Positions 1 to 8,040 of a stretch of 64,000 nt of DNA are shown piece after piece. The translations under genes were made by a program, and so were the position numbers. This stretch comes from Candidatus Poribacteria bacterium. GTDB lineage: Bacteria; Poribacteria; WGA-4E; WGA-3G. The stretch covers positions 20,286 through 84,285 of the forward strand of contig JAJDUH010000065.1 in the NCBI GenBank assembly GCA_022826805.1, written 5' to 3'. Numbering within the stretch: position 1 is the first letter of the stretch; each line of letters opens with the position of its first letter. The notes beneath the pieces were generated by a model, which worked only from the letters and a program-made list of their open reading frames with translations, was not told the DNA's origin and ran no database searches.

Positions 1-291
1 CAGTGTGTGCAGTCTGTCAGATGGTATGATGCCTGCCTCGGCATAAGCGGCGTAAAGGAGAGGCGCAGCATGTCCTTTGGATAATATGAATCTATCGTTA
101 TTGGGATTCTGTGCATCGGTGGTGTCATAGCGCATGGCGTGAAAAAAGAGGGCAGAGACAATATCCGCAGCAGAGAGACACGTGGTTGGGTGTCCTGAAC
201 CTGCTTCCGATGTGGAGGTAATGGAATGAATCCGTAAATTAGTTGCCTTTTGCTTGAGAAGGTCTTTCAAGGTTTCCACAGGTTTTGTCAA
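1..291 (-). CDS. tkt: Transketolase, N-terminal part (runs off the left edge)
   Basis: Only the first 97 codons are in the window; the gene continues beyond base 1. Reading the minus strand gives the N-terminal thiamine-diphosphate-binding region of transketolase: an HSITSTSEAGSGHPTTCLS stretch (the GHP motif that contacts ThDP), then ADIVSALFFHAMRYD and NDRFILSKGHAAPLLYAAY, all in the order usual for the family. Transketolase moves two-carbon units between sugar phosphates in the non-oxidative pentose phosphate pathway, in the cytoplasm. I chose the TTG at 291-289 because AAGG lies seven bases before it; a GTG five codons in is possible. It could be the N-terminal half of a split transketolase, which cannot be judged here. 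Confidence 0.85.
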   Translation of the reverse strand, partial: MTKPVETLKDLLKQKATNLRIHSITSTSEAGSGHPTTCLSAADIVSALFFHAMRYDTTDAQNPNNDRFILSKGHAAPLLYAAYAEAGIIPSDRLHTL

Positions 292-346
292 TCCTTTTCC
301 TTAATATAGGGTTGTGCTTTGCAGTTTGGGTTCGCAAACGGGGATC

Positions 347-964
347 CTAAGATTCTTTAGCGTCTATGAGGTCTTCGGCGTTCAACTCGTCTGCTCTACG
401 CTCTGCAGCTAATGTAAGATAATGTCCAGGATAATTTTGTAGAAGGGCTTTGAAAATCTCAACTGCTTGCTGAAGGTTTTGCATTTTGACGCAAGCCTCT
501 GCCTGCCAGTACATTGATTTGGCTACAATTTCGCGAGCTTGCTCTTCAGTCAGATCATGCGCCGCGCGTTGGGACGCGTCTGTGATTGCTTCCTCAAATT
601 TTTCAATCGCCTGCTGATAATTTTTCTTTTCAAAATAGGCTGTCACTGCATCTCTATAGGCATGGTTATTCTGTTCATAGAGTTGAAAAAGCGCGCCTTG
701 AGGTTCCCCAAGCGTTGGTGGTGATGAGCCCTCTTCTAATTTGTCTTCTTTGAGTGTTTCTGCAATCCGTTCATAGGAGATGGATTCATTGCTGTCATCA
801 TTCTGTTTTTCCATTACTTCTGGTTCCGCTTCAGGAGGTTCTTCACCATCAGAGAGGTCATTAGAAAACTCGTCATCAAAATTAGCATCATCCTCTCCAT
901 CCAGCGATAAATCCTGTGGTTCATCATCAAAATCATCTGTTTCTTCGTCATAGTTAAATAACAT
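347..964 (-). CDS. Acidic TPR-type protein
   Basis: A protein of about 205 residues with two parts. The first 80 residues are extremely acidic (runs of D and E with few hydrophobics) and look disordered. The C-terminal half has helix pairs typical of tetratricopeptide repeats: an AYFEKKNYQQAIEKFEEAI unit, then a YWQAEACVKMQNLQQAVEIF unit. TPRs usually mediate protein-protein contact; no partner is evident. The start is ATG at 964 because GGAGGA precedes it by four bases; a longer in-frame version would begin at 1012. There is no signal peptide, so it is probably cytoplasmic. It lies 55 bases upstream of the transketolase gene on the same strand and may be co-transcribed with it. Function unknown. 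Confidence 0.6.
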   Translation of the reverse strand: MLFNYDEETDDFDDEPQDLSLDGEDDANFDDEFSNDLSDGEEPPEAEPEVMEKQNDDSNESISYERIAETLKEDKLEEGSSPPTLGEPQGALFQLYEQNNHAYRDAVTAYFEKKNYQQAIEKFEEAITDASQRAAHDLTEEQAREIVAKSMYWQAEACVKMQNLQQAVEIFKALLQNYPGHYLTLAAERRADELNAEDLIDAKES

Positions 965-1082
965 CCATTCCTCCATTACTTGTTTCTTACACCACAATCT
1001 ATTGGACAGCAAACCTATAATTTATGTTCGGGTAAGCTGCCTTTAGGCGATGCATTGCAAGAGCATTTACCTCATTACGCGT

Positions 1083-1134
1083 GTAGGCGGACACCGACCC
1101 CGTACGTTATTCACTACGGGGACCCCGGTCCGCC
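1083..1134 (+). repeat. GTAG-headed nested palindrome
   Basis: GTAG is followed at once by a two-level palindrome: outer arms GCGGAC/GTCCGC and inner arms CCCCGTA/TACGGGG separated by a ten-base loop. This matches the general form of a REP unit (GTAG head plus hairpin). It lies in the 580-base gap between the TPR gene and the LamG gene. Confidence 0.7.
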
Positions 1135-1190
1135 CATACAGCAATTCTCAATATTAATCAATTTCTGAACCACTTCTAAGTATCAGGTAC

Positions 1191-1556
1191 GATGTAAAGC
1201 TGAGACAAATTTTGCCGTGTAAATCAAAATCAGAATCAACGATATGAATGCCGTGTGGCATTCACCGGGTATTCATGCCTTATAGGCATGAACCGGGTAT
1301 CAATGCCTTAATGGGCCTTAATGGCATTGCCCGGGTATAAAGCCTATAAAGGCTTTACCGGGTATGAATGCCGTGTGGCATTCAAAATCAACACGGAATG
1401 CGCGTGTGGCATTCCGTAGGGGCAAAAAATGTAAAACTAAGACAAATTTTGCCGCGTGTGGGCAAAAAATGTAAAACTAAGACAAATTTTGCCGCGTGTG
1501 GGCAAAAAATGTAAAACTAAGACAAATTTTGCCGCGTGTGGGCAAAATTTAGTATT
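1191..1556 (+). repeat. Modular hairpin array ending in a 40-bp tandem repeat
   Basis: This fills the rest of the gap before the LamG gene. It starts with a lead-in (ATGTAAAGCTGAGACAAA) also seen near 35 kb and 52.6 kb, followed by about five short hairpins whose arms differ (GAATGCC/GGCATTC, TTCATGCC/GGCATGAA, AAAGCC/GGCTTT) but whose junctions are the same ACCGGGTA. From about 1420 a 40-base unit is repeated three times without visible change, each unit flanked by GGCAAAA/TTTTGCC arms, and a fourth is cut short at the LamG stop codon. Confidence 0.85.
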
Positions 1557-2379
1557 TGATTTTCACGTTTGCCCAAGTGGTTGTCATTTTGTCAGCGGGG
1601 TCAACCGCCAGAATCGACAAATAGAGCCCATTGTCATGCATCTTCTGAATGTCAGCTTCTTCCAAAGCGACATCTAAAATGACGACTTCATCAATGAGGG
1701 CATTACCGTATCGTGCACCACCACAACAATCGTCAAAGCCGATATTGACGGGTCCGTTATCTGCGTCAAGCGGATTTTTGGCGATTTTCATATCGCTCTC
1801 CGGTTTTCCATCAATATAGATGTACCATTCACCGGTTTTGCTATCAAAAGTTGTGGTGTACATGTGCCACTCTTCAATATCTTTAGGACCGATTTCGCCG
1901 TCGCGCCAACCACCGGGTTTATTCCAACAGCCACCATTACAAATGGGCCAGGAAACATTTTTTGTACCTTCGTTGGGATGGATGATATAAGCATTTCTTT
2001 TTTCAACCATCCAGCCGTGTTGGTTCCAGGTAGGGGTTAGACTTTTAACCCAGATTGAAACGGTAATTGCGTCGTTTGGGCTATCATGACCAGGGATCTG
2101 AACGTAAGCGGCTTTACCATCTAATTCAAGCCCTTTTCCAAATTTACCGTCAACCCACTTGGGTTTACCTTTGAATTCGCCGTCCAGTCCATTTTCAGAT
2201 GCATCGGTTGCGACATTTCCTTTGCCTTCATCAAAGAGCCACAATCCAACGACATTTTCGGGATCAATCGCAGCAGAGGTGGTAGAGACAAACAGAACAC
2301 CACTAAAGAAGAGACTGAAACATACCAAGACTAAACCCGTAAGCCAAAACTTGCCAAAAAAAATAGCACTGAGATTCAT
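1549..2379 (-). CDS. Secreted or anchored LamG/concanavalin A-like lectin domain protein
   Basis: A 276-residue protein with an N-terminal membrane-spanning signal segment (about residues 8-35, ending near TTSAAIDPE) and one LamG-type jelly-roll domain. The domain shows the family's opening VGLWLFDEGKGNVATDAS, an LDGKAAYVQIPG strand, ITVSIWVKS, and near the end YIDGKP and LIDEVVILDVALEEADI. Such domains usually bind carbohydrate outside the cell. The start is the ATG at 2379, with GGGAGGT six bases before it. The last codons touch a 40-bp tandem repeat, so the 3' end may have been affected by repeat growth. Substrate unknown. Confidence 0.75.
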   Translation of the reverse strand: MNLSAIFFGKFWLTGLVLVCFSLFFSGVLFVSTTSAAIDPENVVGLWLFDEGKGNVATDASENGLDGEFKGKPKWVDGKFGKGLELDGKAAYVQIPGHDSPNDAITVSIWVKSLTPTWNQHGWMVEKRNAYIIHPNEGTKNVSWPICNGGCWNKPGGWRDGEIGPKDIEEWHMYTTTFDSKTGEWYIYIDGKPESDMKIAKNPLDADNGPVNIGFDDCCGGARYGNALIDEVVILDVALEEADIQKMHDNGLYLSILAVDPADKMTTTWANVKIKY

Positions 2380-2430
2380 TTTTACCTCCCGTCCAATATT
2401 GCAGTTCAAGGACTTTATACACAGAATCTA

Positions 2431-2475
2431 TAGCGATTTACATGAACACATAACTATGGTAAAGCATAAATCGCT
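2431..2475. promoter_or_regulatory. Perfect 10-bp inverted repeat upstream of the LamG gene
   Basis: TAGCGATTTA and TAAATCGCTA face each other across 25 bases, 50 to 100 bases upstream of the LamG start. It may be an operator for a dimeric regulator or an RNA hairpin in the leader. The rest of the gap from 2380 to 2690 shows nothing else I can name. Confidence 0.35.
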
Positions 2476-2690
2476 ACAAATATCACATGTATTTATCGTA
2501 CCAAATTCACAGGTAGATGTCAAGGAAAAAATGAAATTGGAAGGGCTTTGTGTTTTGGCGTTCCTATGTCTTTTACACCTTTTGTACGTAGCCCACGTTA
2601 TATTCGCGTTCTGTCGAATACACGGAAACCAATACAGCGAAACACCTTCTCACCGAAAGCAAAACGATTGTAGTCACTGGGAAAAAAGCG

Positions 2691-2719
2691 TTGACATGAA
2701 AGAAAGTTCAGTCTATAAT
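2691..2719 (+). promoter_or_regulatory. Sigma-70-type promoter for the bactofilin-like gene
   Basis: TTGACA and TATAAT, both perfect consensus hexamers, are separated by exactly 17 bases. Transcription would start near 2726, about 32 bases before the ATG at 2758. Confidence 0.8.
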
Positions 2720-2757
2720 TCTCCACACATTTATCTTGACACGCAACATAGGATAAT

Positions 2758-3756
2758 ATGAAAGATTTAGCAATTATTTTTCTTCTTTTAATCTTTAGTG
2801 TACTGCCCGTGCTCGGGCAGACCTCAAATGGCAGCCCACAAGTTTCAGATCCGCCTTCGGAAGATAATTCTGAAAAATCACCGAATCAGACGCAAGTTGG
2901 GATTTCTGACCAAGAGAATGGGAAAATACAGCAAGAAGAATGGATGCAGGAAGAAAAGAAGCAGCGAATATTAAAGGTGGTTAACGACTATGAGCTGGCA
3001 GCAGATGAGGTACTAACGACCCTTATCATGATTGCTGGTGACGCGAAGTTACAAGGAAGCGTCACTGGAAATGTATTGGTACTCGGCGGAGATATCGAAC
3101 TTACGCCAGGATCACAGGTGAACGGGACCTTGCAGATTATAGGCGGACAGGTGTCGGGGAACATGGAGGGAGTAACGAATCTTCAAGTAAGTAATGATTG
3201 GGAGACGATACCTGCTGCAGTGAAACTGGTGATGCATCCCTATATCTTCTGGAAAATCCCCGATAAGCAGACAAGTTTCCGGCTGACCGTGGCTAAGTCT
3301 GTTCTTTCTGTTCTGATGTACCTGCTGATATTTGCCTTATTTTCTAAGCCTATAAACGCGATAGGGGGTGTTCTGGCGCGTAGACCGATTGGGAGCATCT
3401 TATTTGGTATCCTAATGTTGCCTGTGATACCGCTGATTCTCACACTACTGACCTTGTCAATTATTGGTGTGCCATTTATGCTATTGGGGTTAGCACTCCT
3501 GTTCCCCTTGGCAGTCTGTGGCAAAACAGCGATTTTTCTTACGCTTGGTGGTACAATCTTTTCAGGACGACTAAAACCGATCGGGATAATTTTTAGCTAT
3601 ATTCTCTATTTTATGGCGACCTCCCTACCGTATATTGATTGGGTGACGTTTCTCCTTGTCAACGTTATCAGCATCGGGTTATGTTTGTTGGGTAGTATTA
3701 GCGCGATGCTGCCGCAAGACGCCCGGAGAAATATCTCTTGGGCAGAAAGGGTTTAG
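2758..3756 (+). CDS. Membrane protein with bactofilin-like polymer-forming domain
   Basis: A 332-residue protein. Residues 1-20 form a signal peptide; a low-complexity, glutamine/serine/glutamate-rich linker follows to about residue 75. Residues 88-145 (AGDAKLQGSVTGNVLVLGG, SQVNGTLQIIGGQVSGNM) have the short beta-helix repeats of polymer-forming cytoskeletal proteins. The C-terminal half holds about four or five hydrophobic segments. The beta-helix would lie outside the cytoplasm, unlike classic bactofilins. AGGA lies four bases before the ATG. The next gene, for a BatA-like VWA protein, starts five bases after its stop, so the two are probably one operon working at the membrane. Exact role unknown. 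Confidence 0.65.
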   Translation: MKDLAIIFLLLIFSVLPVLGQTSNGSPQVSDPPSEDNSEKSPNQTQVGISDQENGKIQQEEWMQEEKKQRILKVVNDYELAADEVLTTLIMIAGDAKLQGSVTGNVLVLGGDIELTPGSQVNGTLQIIGGQVSGNMEGVTNLQVSNDWETIPAAVKLVMHPYIFWKIPDKQTSFRLTVAKSVLSVLMYLLIFALFSKPINAIGGVLARRPIGSILFGILMLPVIPLILTLLTLSIIGVPFMLLGLALLFPLAVCGKTAIFLTLGGTIFSGRLKPIGIIFSYILYFMATSLPYIDWVTFLLVNVISIGLCLLGSISAMLPQDARRNISWAERV

Positions 3757-3761
3757 CGGAC

Positions 3762-4769
3762 ATGCAGTTAGTTTCTCCCTTTTTCCTCATTCTGCTGATC
3801 GTAGTGCCGCTGCTTATAATTGCACTGCAACGGTTCCGGAAAGAGGCGATCATCCCAGTTGTACGTTTTTCTGACCTCAGACCTGGATTTGCAGCTGGCA
3901 TCCAACAGATGCGGCAAACCCTTTCGGTTAAAGCACTTCCCACACTTAGGGTAATAAGATTTGTTATCCTCGCGCTTCTTATTCTCACGCTTGCGCGTCC
4001 CCAACTTTCTCAAAGTCGCGTGCATAAATCCGCTGAGGGTATCGATATCCTTTTAGCACTCGATATCTCAGAGAGTATGCGAGCGGAGGACTTTGAAGGG
4101 ATAAATCGCATCCAAACAGCAAAGTCGGTCGTTAACGATTTCCTAACCCATCGCGAAAATGATCGGATTGGTTTAGTTGTTTTTAGCGGCGAGAGTTTTA
4201 CGCTCTGTCCGCTTACATTGGATTATCCAGTAGTAGCAGAACTGCTACGCGACGTAGAGATTGGACAGTTGCAGGACGGCACGGCTATTGGTGATGCACT
4301 GGCGACTGCTATTTATCGGCTACACGTCTCAGCATCAAAAACGAAGATCGTTATTCTCCTGACCGATGGCGAAAATAACGCTGGGACCATCAATCCAGAG
4401 ACAGCGGTATCTTTTGCAAAGTCATTTGGCATTAAAGTTTACACTATTGGTATGGGAAAAGAAGGGGGTGCGCGGATTCCTTATGCGGATACCACCTTCG
4501 GTAAGCGATATCGCGAGGTTTTAACCTATCTCGACGAGGATACTTTGAAACAGATTGCCAACGGGACGGGAGGTCGCTATTTTCGCGCTACAGATACACA
4601 ATCGCTGAAACGAATTTATACAGAAATTGATAGATTTGAAAAGACGAAATTTGAGACAGTAAGTTCTATTGTCCACAAAGAGTTGGCGGCATATTTCTTG
4701 ATACCTGCAGTTCTACTGTTAGGGGTAGAGATTCTACTGGGTAATACGTTATTACGAAAAATTCCGTGA
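3762..4769 (+). CDS. BatA/BatB-like von Willebrand factor A membrane protein
   Basis: A 335-residue protein with two hydrophobic segments near the N-terminus (about 5-22 and 60-78), a VWA domain, and a C-terminal membrane helix. The metal-ion-dependent adhesion site is intact: DISES (DxSxS), a threonine in DGTAIGDAL, and LLTDGENNAG. This arrangement, with helices flanking a VWA domain, is that of the BatA/BatB aerotolerance proteins, which usually lie beside a MoxR ATPase; no MoxR gene is nearby. I chose ATG 3762 over an in-frame TTG at 3738, because the TTG would overlap the upstream gene. Expected to sit in the inner membrane. Confidence 0.8.
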   Translation: MQLVSPFFLILLIVVPLLIIALQRFRKEAIIPVVRFSDLRPGFAAGIQQMRQTLSVKALPTLRVIRFVILALLILTLARPQLSQSRVHKSAEGIDILLALDISESMRAEDFEGINRIQTAKSVVNDFLTHRENDRIGLVVFSGESFTLCPLTLDYPVVAELLRDVEIGQLQDGTAIGDALATAIYRLHVSASKTKIVILLTDGENNAGTINPETAVSFAKSFGIKVYTIGMGKEGGARIPYADTTFGKRYREVLTYLDEDTLKQIANGTGGRYFRATDTQSLKRIYTEIDRFEKTKFETVSSIVHKELAAYFLIPAVLLLGVEILLGNTLLRKIP

Positions 4770-4815
4770 ACTTTCTATTTTCACAAGAAAGCAGAAAAGT
4801 TCGTAGGAGGCAAGG

Positions 4816-5577
4816 TTGAAAAATATTATTGCATGCAATTTAGGAAGTTATCAACAATTTCGCACCAGAGCGTACACGCACTTAGCGGAAATCGGTTTGA
4901 CGAATGTGGAAATTGGCGTGCCTTCGGCTGAATCTGTGGATGCCCTCCAGTCAGAATTAGATACACACGGACTCACTGCCACCAGTTTTCTTGGTAAATG
5001 CGATGTTGCGTCTGAAACAGTTGTTGCTAATTTCCAGACGACACTGGATATTGCGTCTCAGATGGACGTAAAAATTATCTTCGTCAGTGTCCACGCTGGA
5101 GATACGGATCGGAACGCCGTATACGATCGGCTCCGGGATATCGGCGAGAATGCCGCATCAGCAGGCATTAAAGTGTGTTTGGAAACACATCCTGACATAG
5201 CACACAACGGGGACATCGCACTGGAAACGATGGAAGCCGTGAATCATCCCAATATCTGCGTCAATTTTGACACGGGTAATGTTTACTATTACAATCACAA
5301 TGTGACAGCTGTTTCGGAAGTCCAGAAGGTTCTCTCACATGTCGGTGCTGTTCACCTCAAGGATACAAACGGCGGTTATCGAACGTGGCATTTCCCAACA
5401 CTCGGTGAAGGCGTAGTCGATTTTAAGGCAGTATTCCAGACGCTGAACAATGCTGGTTTCTACGGTCCCTTCACGATGGAATTAGAAGGTATTGAAGGCG
5501 AAACCCTTGACGAATCAGGTGTTCAGGCGCGTGTGGCGGATTCGCTTCAACACTTGAAAGACATAGGCGTTTTTTAA
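4816..5577 (+). CDS. Sugar phosphate isomerase/epimerase (xylose isomerase-like TIM barrel)
   Basis: A 253-residue protein of the AP-endonuclease-2/xylose isomerase-like TIM barrel family. Likely metal ligands are visible in order: E in CLETHPDIAHN, D in VNFDTGNVYYYN, H in AVHLKDTNGG, and E near the end in TMELEGIEGE. Such enzymes isomerise or epimerise sugars and inositols in the cytoplasm. The start is TTG at 4816, with AGGAGG seven bases upstream. A cupin, an aldo/keto reductase and an SDR follow on the same strand, which suggests a small sugar- or polyol-catabolic group; the substrate cannot be read from the sequence. Confidence 0.8.
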   Translation: MKNIIACNLGSYQQFRTRAYTHLAEIGLTNVEIGVPSAESVDALQSELDTHGLTATSFLGKCDVASETVVANFQTTLDIASQMDVKIIFVSVHAGDTDRNAVYDRLRDIGENAASAGIKVCLETHPDIAHNGDIALETMEAVNHPNICVNFDTGNVYYYNHNVTAVSEVQKVLSHVGAVHLKDTNGGYRTWHFPTLGEGVVDFKAVFQTLNNAGFYGPFTMELEGIEGETLDESGVQARVADSLQHLKDIGVF

Positions 5578-5720
5578 ATATTCGCTAAGCGTAGAACGGA
5601 CAATTTTTTCCCTGACTTCGTTTTGGTTAATATTCGCAAGCCGCCGTTGTTGGCTTGGTGTCGGCATTTTTAAGTCTTAATACTGAAAACCTCAACAAAT
5701 TAGCAAGGGAGTATTATAAC

Positions 5721-6080
5721 ATGCATACGGATCTTTGTGTTATTCGATTGGGTGAAGGCGAGCGGATCGGCGATGCTCTTGGGAAAGTTTTGGATACCCC
5801 AGATATGACGACGATTGGCACTTTCGCTGTTTCGAAAGAAAATCCGACTGAGCTTCACTTTCACGATTTTGATGAGTATTGGTATTTTACGGAAGGTACA
5901 ACGACTGTAACGCTCCGAACAGCCGATGGGCAATCTCAATCCTATCGTATTGGTCCAGGAGATTTGGTTGTTACGCCTAAAAGCGTTGAGCACGGACATA
6001 TTCCGGACGATGTCGTTAAAGGGGTACAGTGGGTGAGTGTGATTCCTCCAGATGCCCGTCGCGGGCATCTGCATCGGTGA
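5721..6080 (+). CDS. Small cupin-domain protein
   Basis: A 119-residue single-domain cupin. The first cupin motif is clear (HFHDFDEYWYFTEG, with the HxH and glutamate metal ligands) and the second is seen in GPGDLVVTPKSVEHGH. Small cupins of this type act as sugar isomerases, dioxygenases or ligand sensors. I placed the start at ATG 5721, preceded by AAGGGAG nine bases away; a longer frame reaching back to 5655 lacks a ribosome binding site. The gene lies between a sugar isomerase-like gene and an aldo/keto reductase and is probably functionally linked to them. Confidence 0.75.
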   Translation: MHTDLCVIRLGEGERIGDALGKVLDTPDMTTIGTFAVSKENPTELHFHDFDEYWYFTEGTTTVTLRTADGQSQSYRIGPGDLVVTPKSVEHGHIPDDVVKGVQWVSVIPPDARRGHLHR

Positions 6081-6216
6081 GATGTTAATTGTCAGAACCA
6101 GGATTAGAGGATTTTCAAGATTATAGACTTTCTGGAATTGACAATTATCTTTTCTGGAATTACGGAACATTTTTTAAACTTCATCAGACCTTCTCTACCA
6201 GCGTTAGGGGGAACCT

Positions 6217-7119
6217 ATGTCAACACGAACACATCCATTACCACTACGACGATTAGGACGAACGGAGTTAGAGGTTACATGCCTCGGCATGGGAGGCGCG
6301 GGACTCGGCAGAGGTGATACTACCGACGACGAAGCAATTGAGGCGGTACACCGTGCCATTGACTTAGGGATAAACTATCTCGACACTGCGCCACTCTACG
6401 GCGAAAGCGAAAGACGGGTAGGGCTTGCGCTCGCTGATGGTTGGCGTGAGAAGATTTATCTTGCCACGAAGATAGGGACACACCCGGAATGGCGCGGCGA
6501 CTTCAGTGGAGCTGGGACGCGTCGCAGTGTTGAAAACAGCATGCGGCTGTTGGGGGCTGATTACCTTGATGTCTGCTTGGTGCATGACCCGGATAGTATG
6601 GACCCTGTTGTTGCAAAAGGCGGTGCGCTGGATGAACTCCAACGGATGCGCGAAGAAGGACTGATTAAGTTTATCGGACTTGGGGTTCGACAACACGAAT
6701 TCCATAAAATTGCCATCGAAACCGGTGTTGTTGATGTTATCCTAACGTACTTGGACTACACACTTCTGAGTCAAACTGCAAACGAGTGGTTGCTACCCTT
6801 TGCCGCTGAAAACGACATCGGGATCATTAATGGGAGTCCTATCGCCATGGGATTGCTTTCTGGTGTTGAGCCAGATGTATCAGCCCAAAGGATGCATTTA
6901 GACACATCTGACGCCGAAAGGGCACATCGTCTCTGGCAGTGGGCGAGGGATAACAACTTGAGTCTGCTAAATCTTGCCATTCAATTCTGCTTCCGTCAAC
7001 CGCGTATTGCGATGAGTCTAACGGGTTCTAAGAATGCGATGGAGGTCGATCAGAATTTTGCCGCTGCTACGACACCGGTACCCGATGATGTATGGGAACA
7101 GTTACAGACGCTCTTATAG
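6217..7119 (+). CDS. Aldo/keto reductase
   Basis: A 300-residue NAD(P)H-dependent oxidoreductase of the aldo/keto reductase superfamily. The catalytic tetrad can be placed: D and Y in INYLDTAPLYGESERR, K in IYLATKIGTH, and H in DVCLVHDPDS. The N-terminus RRLGRTELEVTCLGMG is typical of the branch that includes D-threo-aldose 1-dehydrogenases. It would reduce or oxidise a sugar or aldehyde in the cytoplasm. GGGGGA precedes the ATG by six bases. The downstream SDR begins 11 bases after the stop, so the two are very likely co-translated from one message. Confidence 0.88.
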   Translation: MSTRTHPLPLRRLGRTELEVTCLGMGGAGLGRGDTTDDEAIEAVHRAIDLGINYLDTAPLYGESERRVGLALADGWREKIYLATKIGTHPEWRGDFSGAGTRRSVENSMRLLGADYLDVCLVHDPDSMDPVVAKGGALDELQRMREEGLIKFIGLGVRQHEFHKIAIETGVVDVILTYLDYTLLSQTANEWLLPFAAENDIGIINGSPIAMGLLSGVEPDVSAQRMHLDTSDAERAHRLWQWARDNNLSLLNLAIQFCFRQPRIAMSLTGSKNAMEVDQNFAAATTPVPDDVWEQLQTLL

Positions 7120-7130
7120 AAGGAGATCCG

Positions 7131-7880
7131 ATGAAATTTCAGGGAAGGGTTGCATTGGTAACCGGCGGGAGCCGCGGTATCGGAAAAGCGACGGCACTTA
7201 AACTTGCCGGTGAAGGTGCCACTGTCGCTGTTCACTATTCACGTTCAAGTGCCAAAGCTGAAGAAGTCTGTGAGCAGATTCGTGCTTTGGGCCAACAAGC
7301 GATACCGGTGCAAGCGGATATTGCCGATAGAGAAACCGTGAACAGGATGGTCACGGCGGTGACTGAAAAACTCGGCGCAATTGAATTGTTAGTGAACAAC
7401 GCTGGGGATGTCGGTGATATGACGTTTGAAGCACTTACGCCTGAACACTGGGATCGGATTATTGCGATTAATCTGACGGGTCCCTTCAACGTGCTGTGGG
7501 CTGTTAAACAGGGAATGATTTCGCAGCAGTTTGGACGCATCGTCAATGTTTCATCGATTGCTGCATTGGCAGTACGTCCGGATCAACTGCCTTATGCGGC
7601 GGCGAAAGCAGGGATTATCTCTCTGACGAAATCGTGTTGCGGACCGCTTGCTCAGCACAATATACGGATTAATTCGGTTGCACCGGGTGCGATCGCTACG
7701 GATATGCTAAATGAAGTCTCGCCCGAAATGAAGGAGCAGCTTCGGTCCACGACCCCGCTCGGCAGGCTCGGTGAACCCGAAGAGATGGCAGGCGTAATAG
7801 CGTTCCTCTTGAGTGAAGAGTCGAGCTATATGACAGGTTCGACCGTCATCGCAAGCGGGGGACGTATTCTGATTCCGTAA
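7131..7880 (+). CDS. Short-chain dehydrogenase/reductase (FabG-like)
   Basis: A 249-residue classical SDR. The Rossmann glycine motif is TGGSRGIG, the NNAG motif is intact, the catalytic serine lies in NVSSIAAL and the catalytic YxxxK pair is YAAAK. Length and motifs fit 3-oxoacyl-ACP-reductase-like or sugar-dehydrogenase SDRs; the context with an aldo/keto reductase and a sugar isomerase favours sugar or polyol oxidation over fatty acid synthesis. The start is ATG 7131 behind AAGGAG; it is the last gene of this run. Confidence 0.88.
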   Translation: MKFQGRVALVTGGSRGIGKATALKLAGEGATVAVHYSRSSAKAEEVCEQIRALGQQAIPVQADIADRETVNRMVTAVTEKLGAIELLVNNAGDVGDMTFEALTPEHWDRIIAINLTGPFNVLWAVKQGMISQQFGRIVNVSSIAALAVRPDQLPYAAAKAGIISLTKSCCGPLAQHNIRINSVAPGAIATDMLNEVSPEMKEQLRSTTPLGRLGEPEEMAGVIAFLLSEESSYMTGSTVIASGGRILIP

Positions 7881-8040
7881 TGGGTGTCAGCAGTCAGCAA
7901 TCAGCAGTCAGTATGCCGCTTTCTCTTCCCAATAAAAGTTGTTCTCGCCAGTGGTAGAGAGGTAATTGGTATTTATAGATAAACGGGCAATGAATACCCC
8001 TACTACAAACAGCAAAACTCCGATAACGATACAAATATCA

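Noticed and set aside
1186..1556. CRISPR array
   Set aside because: The units are hairpins with differing arms and no constant repeat/unique spacer pattern; the 40-bp part is an exact tandem repeat.
2159..2761. Open frame of 200 codons on the plus strand over the LamG gene and its leader
   Set aside because: It overlaps the LamG gene antisense, has no ribosome binding site and resembles no family; it also crosses the promoter at 2691.
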